From Filifactor villosus (GTDB lineage: Bacteria; Bacillota; Clostridia; Peptostreptococcales; Filifactoraceae), in assembly GCF_042652965.1 (NCBI RefSeq), contig NZ_JBHSHL010000015.1, forward strand, positions 1 through 49,445: 49,445 nucleotides of DNA. Reading direction: 5' to 3'. Within the stretch, counting starts at the first letter, position 1, and every line of letters begins with the position of its first letter. The notes under the pieces were generated by a model. It was given only the letters and a program-made list of their open reading frames with translations, was not told the DNA's origin and searched no databases. Shown piece by piece: positions 9,347 through 17,087 of this stretch. Both the position numbers and the translations under genes were made by a program.

Positions 9347-10129
9347 ATGAGTTTTGATTTATTTGTATTTGAACGGAGAGAATCGCTAAGAACATCCCTG
9401 GACGTCTGTGCCTATATGGAGGAGTTTACCAAGTATGAGGAGGACAGGGATTATACTTCCGCGGAAGGTTGTTCGGATACGATCATCAAATGGGCGACCA
9501 AGATGTTCGAGAGGTTTCCGCCTATGAATGGGGACCATGCTCCCTCCGATGAGGTTGCCTTTGCGACTGAAGAGTCCGAAGCCCGCTTGACCGACTACTC
9601 TCTCGGCAACAACGGGGTCTACTGTGCCTTTGGCTGGTCGGTGGCGGAAGAAGCTTTGGAATATGCGTGTTCTCTTGCAGAGGAGTTCAATGTGGGGATA
9701 TTGGACTTTCAGAGCAGTAAAGGAATCTATGCACCGGGGATTGAAGTTCTGTGCTATCGAACCGAGGGAGAGGATGAAAAGATGGCATACTGGCAAGAGA
9801 TCGAAAAAACGATAGGGACCATCGACTCTCCAAAGAGGGGGACTTCCAATCGAGACAATGCCTTTGTTGTCGCATGGTTCCATGATGATAGGGTTGCGGA
9901 GGGAAGAGAAGAGTACATCCAATGTACACCGAACTATCCCAAAAGAAGCCTCTTCGGCTTTAAAAAAAGTGAAGAGATCGAGGGATATTTCTTTGAGGTG
10001 ATGAAGGAAGGAGTCTTGTATCAAACTCAGGTTTCGAGCAAAAAAGATTTGCTTGAGCTCTTTCAAAAATGGTGTATAGACAGAGAAGAGATCGATATAA
10101 GTTCTTATGAAAAGATCATGGAACTGTAA
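9347..10129 (+). CDS. Uncharacterised protein with MSFDLFVF start and FPPMNG motif
   Basis: A 260-residue soluble protein. Its first half follows a pattern I have seen in small, widely scattered bacterial proteins: an MS(F/Y)DL start, then FPPMNGD (about residues 56-62), then DYSLGNNGVYCAFGWSVAEEA (about 84-104), then an A.E..VGILDFQS segment. Some such proteins sit near polymorphic-toxin loci as putative immunity proteins, but no toxin gene is visible here. The second half (after about residue 150) is not recognised. It starts 61 bases after the 1144-residue gene and ends 21 bases before hflX. Function is unknown. Confidence 0.75.
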   Translation: MSFDLFVFERRESLRTSLDVCAYMEEFTKYEEDRDYTSAEGCSDTIIKWATKMFERFPPMNGDHAPSDEVAFATEESEARLTDYSLGNNGVYCAFGWSVAEEALEYACSLAEEFNVGILDFQSSKGIYAPGIEVLCYRTEGEDEKMAYWQEIEKTIGTIDSPKRGTSNRDNAFVVAWFHDDRVAEGREEYIQCTPNYPKRSLFGFKKSEEIEGYFFEVMKEGVLYQTQVSSKKDLLELFQKWCIDREEIDISSYEKIMEL

Positions 10130-10150
10130 GGTAGATAAAGGAGAAGGAAT

Positions 10151-11437
10151 TTGGAAACGACACAGAATAAGGTGGAATATAAGGCGATACTTGTAGGAAG
10201 TGACTTCGGTACATCCAACCGCATCTATACAAGGTTTGAAGATGTGATGAAAGAGCTTGAAGAGCTTGCGCAGGCGGCAGAGGTGAGGGTGGTCGGTATC
10301 CTCACTCAGGCCAGAGAATCCATTGATGTAAGATATTATATCGGCAAGGGAAAGGTCGCAGAACTCAAGGAATTTGTCGAAACTGTGGAGGCCAACCTCG
10401 TCATCTTCCAAAACGAGCTTTCGGGTTCTCAACTTCGAAATTTGGAGGAAGCTTTGGGAACAACGGTCATCGATCGGACCATGTTGATCCTCGATATCTT
10501 TGCGAAGAGGGCAAGCACCGCGGAAGGCAAACTCCAGGTCGAACTTGCACAACTCAAGTATAAGCTGCCTCGCCTCATACATGGGAGCAGCCATCTTTCC
10601 CGTACGGGAGCAGGGATAGGAAGCAGAGGTCCCGGAGAGAAAAAGCTTGAGACCGATAAGAGAAGAATAAGAAGAAAGATCTTCGAGATTGAACAGGAAC
10701 TCAAGGAAGTTCGACAAAATAGAGATGTTCAACGAAAGAGCAGAATCAAGAACCGGATCCCCATCGTGGCGCTGGCAGGTTATACCAATGCGGGCAAGTC
10801 TACACTCTGCAATCGTCTGATGAGGGAACATCAGGATTACAGCAGGGACAAAGAGGTTTTTGTCAAAGATATGCTCTTTGCCACCTTGGACACGGCACTT
10901 CGTAAGGCCAAACTTCCCAACGGAAACGAGTTTCTACTGACCGATACCGTAGGTTTTGTGTCCGAACTGCCTCACGATTTGGTCAATGCCTTTCACTCGA
11001 CCTTGGAAGAAGTCACCTATGCGGATCTCATTCTTCATGTGGTCGATGTGTCCAACGAAAAATATGATCTTCAGATCAATACTACGGAGCAGGTCTTTGA
11101 AAAACTCGGAGCCACAAACATTCCCACTGTTACCGTCTTTAACAAAATAGACCTTGCAAACGACGACTTTATCATATCCAACGCCAACAACAAGATTGCC
11201 GTCTCTGCAAAGACAGGCTATCATATTGAGGAGCTGCTCCAAAAAATACAAGACATCATCAGCAACAACATTGAAGTAGATCTTCTTATTCCCTATGATA
11301 AGGGATCGATACTCAATGTGCTGCACAATAAGTATAATATTATGGAGGAAAGCTACGAGGAAGGCGGGACCCGGATCAAGCTCCTGATCGACGATATCGA
11401 TTATGAAAAGTACAAAGACTATCTATTGAAGTATTGA
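10151..11437 (+). CDS. hflX: GTPase HflX, ribosome-splitting factor
   Basis: A 428-residue protein with the HflX N-terminal domain, including the glycine-rich SRTGAGIGSRGPGEKKLETD segment. Its GTPase domain has G1 GYTNAGKS (about residues 209-216), G3 DTVGF, G4 NKID and G5 SAKTG. HflX binds the 50S subunit and splits stalled or stress-inactivated ribosomes. The start is a TTG preceded by AAAGGAGAAGG; no ATG lies in a suitable place. It follows the SWIM gene set by 21 bases and is followed at once by the YigZ-family gene, so it may share a transcript with the unknown proteins upstream. Confidence 0.95.
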   Translation: METTQNKVEYKAILVGSDFGTSNRIYTRFEDVMKELEELAQAAEVRVVGILTQARESIDVRYYIGKGKVAELKEFVETVEANLVIFQNELSGSQLRNLEEALGTTVIDRTMLILDIFAKRASTAEGKLQVELAQLKYKLPRLIHGSSHLSRTGAGIGSRGPGEKKLETDKRRIRRKIFEIEQELKEVRQNRDVQRKSRIKNRIPIVALAGYTNAGKSTLCNRLMREHQDYSRDKEVFVKDMLFATLDTALRKAKLPNGNEFLLTDTVGFVSELPHDLVNAFHSTLEEVTYADLILHVVDVSNEKYDLQINTTEQVFEKLGATNIPTVTVFNKIDLANDDFIISNANNKIAVSAKTGYHIEELLQKIQDIISNNIEVDLLIPYDKGSILNVLHNKYNIMEESYEEGGTRIKLLIDDIDYEKYKDYLLKY

Positions 11438-11447
11438 GGTGAATACA

Positions 11448-12083
11448 TTGGAAGAGTATCTTACGGTCAACAGGGAAGCAAGGGTGGAGATTATTGTTGA
11501 AAAATCAAGGTTCATCGCCTATTGCAAGAGGGTCGCGTCGCAGGAGGAGGCCGAAGAGTTTATCTCTCAGATCAGAAAGAAGCACTATGATGCCACTCAT
11601 AATGTGCCGTCCTACCGCCTCCACGCCACACCGCTTATCGAGAAATCCTCGGATGATGGTGAACCCTCGGGAACGGCGGGTCTTCCGATCTTGAATCTGT
11701 TTCGTCAGCGCAATATAAAGAACGTCTGTATCGTTGTGACCAGATATTTCGGAGGAATCAAGCTGGGCAAGGGCGGATTAGTGAGAGCTTACGCGCAGGC
11801 TGCAAAGGAGGCGCTTAGAGAGTCGGGATTGATTTCCAAGGAGATTGTTGATGTGATCAGGGTAGAGCTGGCCTATCCTTTGTGGGGCAGAGTCCAAAAC
11901 GAATTGGAGAGAAGAGGGACGAGGGTCAAAGAGACCCTGTTTACCGACATTGTGTCTGTCGTTCTCTATTCCAAGCCTGAAGAAACGAAGGCACTCATCG
12001 GGGTTTTGATCGACCTGACGGAGGGGAAGGCCTCCATCGATACGGGACAGCAACAGTATCTCGATATCGAAGTTGAACTCTGA
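11448..12083 (+). CDS. YigZ/IMPACT family protein (UPF0029)
   Basis: A roughly 211-residue protein of normal length. Its N-terminal domain contains the family signatures DGEPSGTAGLPIL and RYFGGIKLGKGGLVRAYAQA. The C-terminal part is the ferredoxin-like DUF1949 type. Bacterial members are poorly understood; the eukaryotic relative IMPACT acts on GCN1/GCN2 translational control. I prefer the TTG at 11448 because GAGGTG lies just upstream; the in-frame GTG at 11439 is part of that ribosome binding site. It starts within a few bases of the hflX stop, which suggests cotranscription. Confidence 0.9.
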   Translation: MEEYLTVNREARVEIIVEKSRFIAYCKRVASQEEAEEFISQIRKKHYDATHNVPSYRLHATPLIEKSSDDGEPSGTAGLPILNLFRQRNIKNVCIVVTRYFGGIKLGKGGLVRAYAQAAKEALRESGLISKEIVDVIRVELAYPLWGRVQNELERRGTRVKETLFTDIVSVVLYSKPEETKALIGVLIDLTEGKASIDTGQQQYLDIEVEL

Positions 12084-12222
12084 TATTAGGAATGGACATT
12101 CAACCATACAAATGTCGCAGACGACTTATAAATAAAAGAGTATTAAATCGTGCCGAAGCTCATTTGAACAGATGATTGTACAGAAAAACGCAGCACATGA
12201 TGCAAGAAAGGAATGGATCGAA

Positions 12223-12984
12223 GTGAATAGAATTATGAAAGCGGATATAATAGAACAAAGGATCCGAAAAACGATTGAATGGTTGAGAGAGCAGGTTGAG
12301 CTATCTCATACCAAGGGACTTGTTGTAGGGATCTCGGGAGGCATTGATTCCGCCGTTGTCGGTTGTTTGATTCAACGGGCATTTCCGAATAACTCTCTCG
12401 GCGTCATCATACCAATCAAGAGTTCACCGTCCGACTTGGAAGATGCCAGAGAACTTGTGAGGACAAGCTCCTTGAAAGCGATTGAGATTGACCTCAGTCA
12501 AGTGAGACTCGATATGCTTAATCGGGTAGAGAAGGAAATGGGATCTCTTTGGAAGGAAGAATATCGAAGAATTTCGGATGCGAATATGAGGGCACGCCTT
12601 CGTATGACATGTCTCTATACGGTTGCAAACAATTTGGGCTACCTGGTCGTCGGGACTGACAATGCGGCGGAACTCTATACGGGCTACTTTACGAAACATG
12701 GAGACGGAGGAGTGGACATCCTGCCGCTTGCACACTTGACCAAGGAAGAGGTCTATGAATGGGCCCAATACCTCCAAGTACCTCAGAGTATTTTGGACAA
12801 GGCTCCTTCTGCGGATCTGTGGGAAGGACAGACCGATGAGAATGAGATGGGGACTACCTATGCCTGCATCGATGCTCATCTTCGGGGCGAAAGCATTCCG
12901 GAAAAGGACTTAACAGTCATAGAGAAGCTGCATCGAAACTCGGAACATAAAAGACATACTCCCTTGCAACCTCCTAAGTTTTAG
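12223..12984 (+). CDS. nadE: Ammonia-dependent NAD+ synthetase
   Basis: NadE makes NAD+ from deamido-NAD+, ATP and ammonia. The ATP-pyrophosphatase P-loop GISGGIDSAVVG is present, as are the substrate region VVGTDNAAELYTGYFTKHGDGG and the LAHLTKEEVYEWA and APSADLWEGQTDE segments. There is no glutaminase domain, so ammonia is the likely nitrogen source. The start is uncertain. ATG 12172 has no ribosome binding site and adds an unusual tail. GTG 12223 has AAGAAAGGA ten bases upstream and is used here. ATG 12235 aligns best with other family members. Confidence 0.92.
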   Translation: MNRIMKADIIEQRIRKTIEWLREQVELSHTKGLVVGISGGIDSAVVGCLIQRAFPNNSLGVIIPIKSSPSDLEDARELVRTSSLKAIEIDLSQVRLDMLNRVEKEMGSLWKEEYRRISDANMRARLRMTCLYTVANNLGYLVVGTDNAAELYTGYFTKHGDGGVDILPLAHLTKEEVYEWAQYLQVPQSILDKAPSADLWEGQTDENEMGTTYACIDAHLRGESIPEKDLTVIEKLHRNSEHKRHTPLQPPKF

Positions 12985-13491
12985 CGGAGGGGATGAAATG
13001 GAAGCTCGAACGGAAAGCGATATCCGTCCGATACACAAACCGATTCGCGATATCGGCTTCATAGGGCATCCGAACATTCATACCTGTGGATCAAGGAAGG
13101 GGAAAAAACGAAGTCGGTGTTTTGCAGACGAAAACCAAGTTGTGAAAGATAACCTCGGAATTTGCCGATATTCAGACAGCTGATGTTTTATTCGTTCGGA
13201 CCGGCTTGGAACAGGTATGAAACGGACCGCATTGGTTCTTGGGGTATGTAGGATCGTCCGTTTTCTCAATCGTGTGTAAGATCTCTGTTCTCCGGAGCGG
13301 AGGAGTTTTGCTTCATATTCACGTTCATAACTCTATGACGAGAAAAAGGATATATACAGGACATCGACCATTCAACGGGGTATGGGAATGAACTTCATGG
13401 AAGTCCAAACATATAACAGCATGGGTGACAAAAGTGTGTTTTTAGGAAAAAACATTTGAATTGTTAAAAAAATATTAAATTCGAGAATACA
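12985..13491 (+). other. Gene-free spacer between nadE and pta
   Basis: About 500 bases without a convincing gene. A 61-codon frame at 12998-13183 has a good AGCGGAGGGG site upstream, but its Arg/Cys/His-rich product looks like translated non-coding DNA. No terminator with a T-run was found after nadE. The right end is AT-rich and leads into the pta promoter. Confidence 0.5.
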
Positions 13492-13520
13492 TTGTATTTG
13501 AAAATTCGTTATTATATAAT
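13492..13520 (+). promoter_or_regulatory. Sigma-A-type promoter for pta
   Basis: TTGTAT (13492-13497), a 17-base spacer and a perfect TATAAT (13515-13520) lie about 41 bases before the pta start. Confidence 0.7.
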
Positions 13521-13561
13521 GAATAATATTAGAGACTAAGGAAAAATTTGGAGGGAAGCAG

Positions 13562-14554
13562 ATGAATATATTCGAGTCTTTAAAACAGACCGTTTCCAAG
13601 GTGAGGCCGACGATTGTTTTTCCGGAAGGAAACTGCGACAGGGTACTTAAGGCGACAGTTCGATTGAAGGCGGACGGCATTTTGGAGCCGATCGTTTTGG
13701 GAAACAGAAGTGAAGTGGAGGCCGTTGCAAAAGAACACGGGATCGACATCAGCGATCTGCAACTGTTGGATGCGGAGACCTACGAGGACCTTGAGTTTTT
13801 GGTCGAGAAGTTTGTGGAGAGGAGAAAGGGTAAGATCTCTGCGAATGAGGCTCGCGCAAAGATGAAGGAAGATGTCAATTACTTCGGAACCATGCTTGTC
13901 TATACGGACAGAGCGATCGGATTGGTTTCGGGAGCGGTCCATACCACAGGAGATACGGTGCGTCCCGCGCTTCAGTTAATCAAGGTAAAACCGGAATATA
14001 ATCGTACCTCAGGGGTATTCATCTTGGTAAAAGAAGACAGGCAGTACGTTGTTGCGGACTGTGCCATCAATATTGCGCCTAACGCGGAAGAACTGGCGGA
14101 GATTGCGGTTGCAACGGCAAATACCGCAAAATCCATAGGCATGACGCCCAAGGTCGCTATGTTAAGCTTTTCGACGAGGGGATCGGCTCATTCGGAAGAA
14201 ACGGAAAGAGTTCTTCGTGCAACGGAACTTGTCAAAGAAATGATGCCGGATCTGATTGTTGACGGAGAGATTCAGTTTGATGCCGCCTTTGTTCCGGAGA
14301 TCAATGCGAGAAAGGCACCGGGTTCTCCGCTCAAGGGAGAGGCCAATGTCTTTATCTTCCCAAGTTTGGAAGCGGGAAACATAGGCTATAAATTGATTCA
14401 GCGTTTCGGCGGCTATGATGCGGTAGGACCCGTATTGCAGGGGTTGAACAAACCGGTCAGTGACCTTTCGAGGGGTTCTAACGAGGAGGAAATTTACAAG
14501 TTGGCACTTCTGACGGCGGCAAACGGTCTGATGGAAGAGAAGTTGAGAGGATAG
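13562..14554 (+). CDS. pta: Phosphate acetyltransferase
   Basis: A 330-residue short-form Pta, which interconverts acetyl-CoA and acetyl phosphate in acetate fermentation. Signatures include TIVFPEGNCDRVLKA near the N-terminus, GLVSGAVHTTGDTVRPALQ, the KVAMLSFSTRGSAHSEE segment and the C-terminal NVFIFPSLEAGNIGYKL with QRFGGYDAVGPVLQGL. It lacks the N-terminal regulatory domains of the enterobacterial enzyme. GGAGGG lies upstream of the ATG. It is monocistronic, between its own promoter and a strong terminator; acetate kinase is not adjacent. Confidence 0.95.
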   Translation: MNIFESLKQTVSKVRPTIVFPEGNCDRVLKATVRLKADGILEPIVLGNRSEVEAVAKEHGIDISDLQLLDAETYEDLEFLVEKFVERRKGKISANEARAKMKEDVNYFGTMLVYTDRAIGLVSGAVHTTGDTVRPALQLIKVKPEYNRTSGVFILVKEDRQYVVADCAINIAPNAEELAEIAVATANTAKSIGMTPKVAMLSFSTRGSAHSEETERVLRATELVKEMMPDLIVDGEIQFDAAFVPEINARKAPGSPLKGEANVFIFPSLEAGNIGYKLIQRFGGYDAVGPVLQGLNKPVSDLSRGSNEEEIYKLALLTAANGLMEEKLRG

Positions 14555-14571
14555 ATAGGTTAATAACTCAT

Positions 14572-14595
14572 AAAAAGTCCCTGTAGGGACTTTTT
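14572..14595 (+). terminator. Intrinsic terminator after pta
   Basis: AAAAAGTCCC paired with GGGACTTTTT around a TGTA loop, 17 bases after the pta stop. Confidence 0.88.
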
Positions 14596-14746
14596 ATACT
14601 TTTGAGCAACGTGTAAAAACACCCTGCCTTTGAGATGGAGGACGTGACATCTTGTGATCGTAACTTTTATAAAATTATCATGGTATAAGCTACAGTCTTT
14701 TGCGAATATCACAACCCTTCCTATAATCTGTATGGATTTAGTGGAA

Positions 14747-14778
14747 TTGATAGCAAAAAATCATATTTGTGTTATAAT
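14747..14778 (+). promoter_or_regulatory. Candidate extended -10 promoter for the ireB operon
   Basis: TGT-TATAAT, an extended -10 element with its hexamer at 14773-14778, lies about 140 bases before ireB. A TTGATA at 14747 is 20 bases upstream, which is longer than ideal, so the extended -10 may carry the promoter. Confidence 0.5.
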
Positions 14779-14916
14779 AGGAAAAAGGATAAAGCGTCAG
14801 TACGCGTTTGCTTTATATACGAGACTTTTTGGAGGAAGACAGTTTCAGAAATCCAAGTTGCGAAGATCTTCAAGAACTCACCTTGATATAAAATACGGTT
14901 TGAAAGGATGGTTGAC

Positions 14917-15180
14917 ATGTCTGAAAAAAAAGAAAATATGGATTTTACCATGAAGTTTGAGTACAAAAGAGAGCACAAGTACACAATAAAAGAAGTTTTG
15001 AATTCGGTATGGAAGTCTCTTGAAGAAAAAGGATATAACCCATCTAATCAGTTGGTAGGCTATTTGTTATCGGGAGATCCGGGCTATATTACAAGTCATA
15101 ACAATGCAAGAAATATGATCCGTATGTTTGAGAGAGATGAGATTTTGGAGATGATCCTCGAAGATTATATGAAGATGTAG
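14917..15180 (+). CDS. ireB: IreB family regulatory phosphoprotein (UPF0297)
   Basis: An 87-residue protein with the family core EVLNSVWKSLEEKGYNP, then NQLVGYLLSGDPGYI and HNNARNMIRMFERDEILE. In Enterococcus, IreB is a substrate of the PASTA kinase IreK and tunes cephalosporin resistance; the phosphoacceptor is an N-terminal Thr. Here a Thr occurs in MDFTMKFEY. The ATG at 14917 is chosen because GAAAGG (14902-14907) is nine bases upstream; ATG 14908 directly abuts that site. It heads the conserved order ireB-ruvX-UPF0473-fur. Confidence 0.93.
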   Translation: MSEKKENMDFTMKFEYKREHKYTIKEVLNSVWKSLEEKGYNPSNQLVGYLLSGDPGYITSHNNARNMIRMFERDEILEMILEDYMKM

Positions 15181-15194
15181 GAAGGTTGTTTCAT

Positions 15195-15611
15195 ATGAGA
15201 ACGATGGCTCTTGACATAGGAGACAAACGAATCGGGATGGCAATTTCCGACCTTATGGGATGGACGGCTCAACCTTTGTATACCATTCATCGAAAGAACC
15301 TTGAGAAAGATATGGAGGAAATCGTCGAGAATATCGATAAATATCTTCCGACGACGCTTGTTGTAGGTTTGCCTAAGAATATGGATGGAAGTAGCGGGTT
15401 TCAGGCGGACAAAACGATCGAGTTTGTAGAGCGTCTCAAAGAAAAACTTCCCGACAACATCGAGGTGGTCTATCAGGACGAACGTTTGTCGACGAAGTCG
15501 GCATCACAGGTAATGACACAAAATCGAGTAAAGAAAAAAGATAAAAAGGGCCTTGTTGATACGATAGCGGCAGTGTTTATTCTCGAAACTTATCTGATGA
15601 AGAAAAAGTGA
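15195..15611 (+). CDS. ruvX: RuvX/YqgF family putative pre-16S rRNA nuclease / Holliday junction resolvase
   Basis: A 138-residue RNase H-fold protein. It starts MRTMALDIGDKRIGMAISD, which holds the first catalytic Asp. The middle has TTLVVGLPKNMDGSSG, then VVYQDERLSTKSA, and near the end the KKGLVDTIAAVFILETYL motif with the last Asp. Family members process the 5' end of 16S rRNA or act as resolvases. ATG 15195 fits the family start; GAAGG precedes it. It begins 14 bases after ireB. A GCCGTTTT/AAAACGGC hairpin lies in the spacer after it (about 15655-15672), without a T-run. Confidence 0.93.
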   Translation: MRTMALDIGDKRIGMAISDLMGWTAQPLYTIHRKNLEKDMEEIVENIDKYLPTTLVVGLPKNMDGSSGFQADKTIEFVERLKEKLPDNIEVVYQDERLSTKSASQVMTQNRVKKKDKKGLVDTIAAVFILETYLMKKK

Positions 15612-15840
15612 GAAGGATGAGGGAATGCAGGTAAGGGATTCTCTTATCTAAAAGCCGTTTTGGAAAACGGCGTGATTGCTCGGAACACTTGCGGGATTGT
15701 ACCATGAGGTGATATCCGTCGATAAGTGTGCGAAAAGATGGCGGCAAGAGGTCCTTGAGGCACATCGACATCTTCTTGTTTCCGATAAGGAAGGTTGTTT
15801 GTGAATAAAGATAAACGAAGATAGAGAAGGAGAAAATCAC

Positions 15841-16080
15841 TTGGAAGAAAACATCATAGTATTAACGGATGAGAACGGCGAAGAAACGAGTTTTGAATTA
15901 TTGACAACCTTGGAAGCCAACGACAGGGTCTATGCAGTCTTAAAACCTCTTACGGAGGATCAGGCCTACATCTTTGTTTTGGAATACGATGAGGATAAAG
16001 AGATGGTATTATCGGAGATCGAAGATGACGAAGAATTTGAGATGGTTGCCGAATTATATGAGAGCCTGGAAGAAGAGTAA
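15841..16080 (+). CDS. DUF1292 family protein (UPF0473, YrzB-like)
   Basis: A 79-residue acidic protein beginning with the motif IIVLTDENGEETSFELL, then YAVLKPL and the acidic EDDEEFEMVAELYESLEEE end, which is the usual form of this Firmicute family. Its function is unknown, but it is regularly found between ruvX and a Fur-family gene, as here. The start is a TTG following GAAGGAG. The 229 bases between it and ruvX hold no other gene. Confidence 0.9.
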   Translation: MEENIIVLTDENGEETSFELLTTLEANDRVYAVLKPLTEDQAYIFVLEYDEDKEMVLSEIEDDEEFEMVAELYESLEEE

Positions 16081-16090
16081 AAAATTTTAA

Positions 16091-16119
16091 TTGACAATCA
16101 TTGGTTCTTGACATATAAT
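16091..16119 (+). promoter_or_regulatory. Promoter of the fur-family gene, with possible operator
   Basis: A perfect TTGACA (16091-16096), 17-base spacer and TATAAT (16114-16119). Just downstream, the AT-rich TTGAAAACAATTATTATTTGAA (about 16124-16145) is an imperfect inverted repeat of the general kind bound by Fur/PerR proteins, so autoregulation is possible. The operator assignment is weak. Confidence 0.65.
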
Positions 16120-16162
16120 TTATTTGAAAACAATTATTATTTGAAATGCGGGGCGAGAACAT

Positions 16163-16600
16163 ATGAACACAAATTATATGGAAGAACTGAAGGACAGGTT
16201 AAAAGAAGAGGGGCTGAAACTTACTCCTCAAAGACGCTCTATTGTACAGGTGTTGATTGACTCTAAGGGGAAGCATCTCAGCTGTGAAGAGATCTATGAT
16301 CGCGTGAAGGAGAGTTGTCCCGAGATAGGCTTGGCTACCGTGTATCGCACCCTACAAATGCTTGACGGAATAGGTTTCACAAACAAGTTGAGCTTGGACG
16401 ACGGATGTCTGCGTTACGAGTTTAATTTGGATCACGATTCCCACAACCACCATCACTTGATCTGCAAAAAATGCGGAGATATCGTGGAGGTTGAGTTGGA
16501 TCTGCTGGAGCCCTTGGAAGAGATTATCGAGACGAATTACAGGTTTAAAATTGATGACCATGATGTCAAGTTCTATGGAACTTGTAGTAAATGTTTGTAA
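16163..16600 (+). CDS. Fur family metal-dependent transcriptional regulator
   Basis: A 145-residue repressor. The winged-helix part includes LTPQRRSIVQVLIDSKGKHL and GLATVYRTLQMLDGIG (the recognition helix). The metal and dimer region has HDSHNHHHLICKKCGDIVEVE and a second Cys pair, CSKC, at the very end, forming the structural zinc site. Whether it senses iron, zinc or peroxide (Fur, Zur or PerR) cannot be told from sequence alone. It follows the UPF0473 gene but has its own promoter, and ends at a strong terminator. Confidence 0.92.
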   Translation: MNTNYMEELKDRLKEEGLKLTPQRRSIVQVLIDSKGKHLSCEEIYDRVKESCPEIGLATVYRTLQMLDGIGFTNKLSLDDGCLRYEFNLDHDSHNHHHLICKKCGDIVEVELDLLEPLEEIIETNYRFKIDDHDVKFYGTCSKCL

Positions 16601-16608
16601 AACAAAGG

Positions 16609-16637
16609 CCTTCATGGATGAACATGAAGGTTTTTTT
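16609..16637 (+). terminator. Intrinsic terminator after the fur-family gene
   Basis: CCTTCAT paired with ATGAAGG around an eight-base loop, followed by seven Ts. Confidence 0.85.
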
Positions 16638-17087
16638 CTTGCAAATAAAGCGGAGAGTTCTTTTTTTCTCAAAGATGGCCAAGGTTGGGGATTGAAAGAG
16701 AAAATTAGGGGTATAAGGATAAAACTATGTGTTGGAGCGGAGAAAAACAGAATATCGGAGTCGGTATTACATAGGTACTTTTATTTTTGTGCTCAAAAAT
16801 GTTATTTGAGAAAAATAAGGTTTTTTTGTGATGGAGATTTAAAGTATCATAAAATATGTATTTTGGTTTGAATTGCGGATCGAAGAAGGTTGTTTTCAAG
16901 TTCCTTATCGATCGAAGATTCAGGAAGGATTGCCCGCACCGAACGCTATTTTGGAAAAGGAAAGAAGTCGAACCGTGCAAGAAGTCGTTCGAAGCAGAAG
17001 TTTGGAGGAAAACAAGGGGATCAAAATACAGACACAGAACACTAAACAAGGGGTCGATTGCGGCCTGAATGAAGAAGGAGAACAACT
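16638..17087 (+). other. Leader/spacer before RNase J
   Basis: About 450 bases without a credible gene. A possible promoter is TTGTGA (16826-16831), an 18-base spacer and TAAAAT (16850-16855). That would give a long leader of about 230 bases before the RNase J gene, which might be autoregulatory. No known riboswitch motif was recognised in it. Confidence 0.35.

Noticed and set aside
9386..10831. 481-codon open frame on the - strand
   Set aside because: It runs antisense to the 260-residue gene and hflX, both of which have good starts and (for hflX) clear homology. Its composition is that of a shadow frame.
12998..13183. 61-codon frame after nadE with a good ribosome binding site
   Set aside because: The composition is unlike its neighbours and no homology was recognised. 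The site may be fortuitous, so it was not called as a gene.
14654..14953. 99-codon frame upstream of ireB
   Set aside because: It spans the likely promoter region and overlaps ireB in another frame, and it has no family resemblance.
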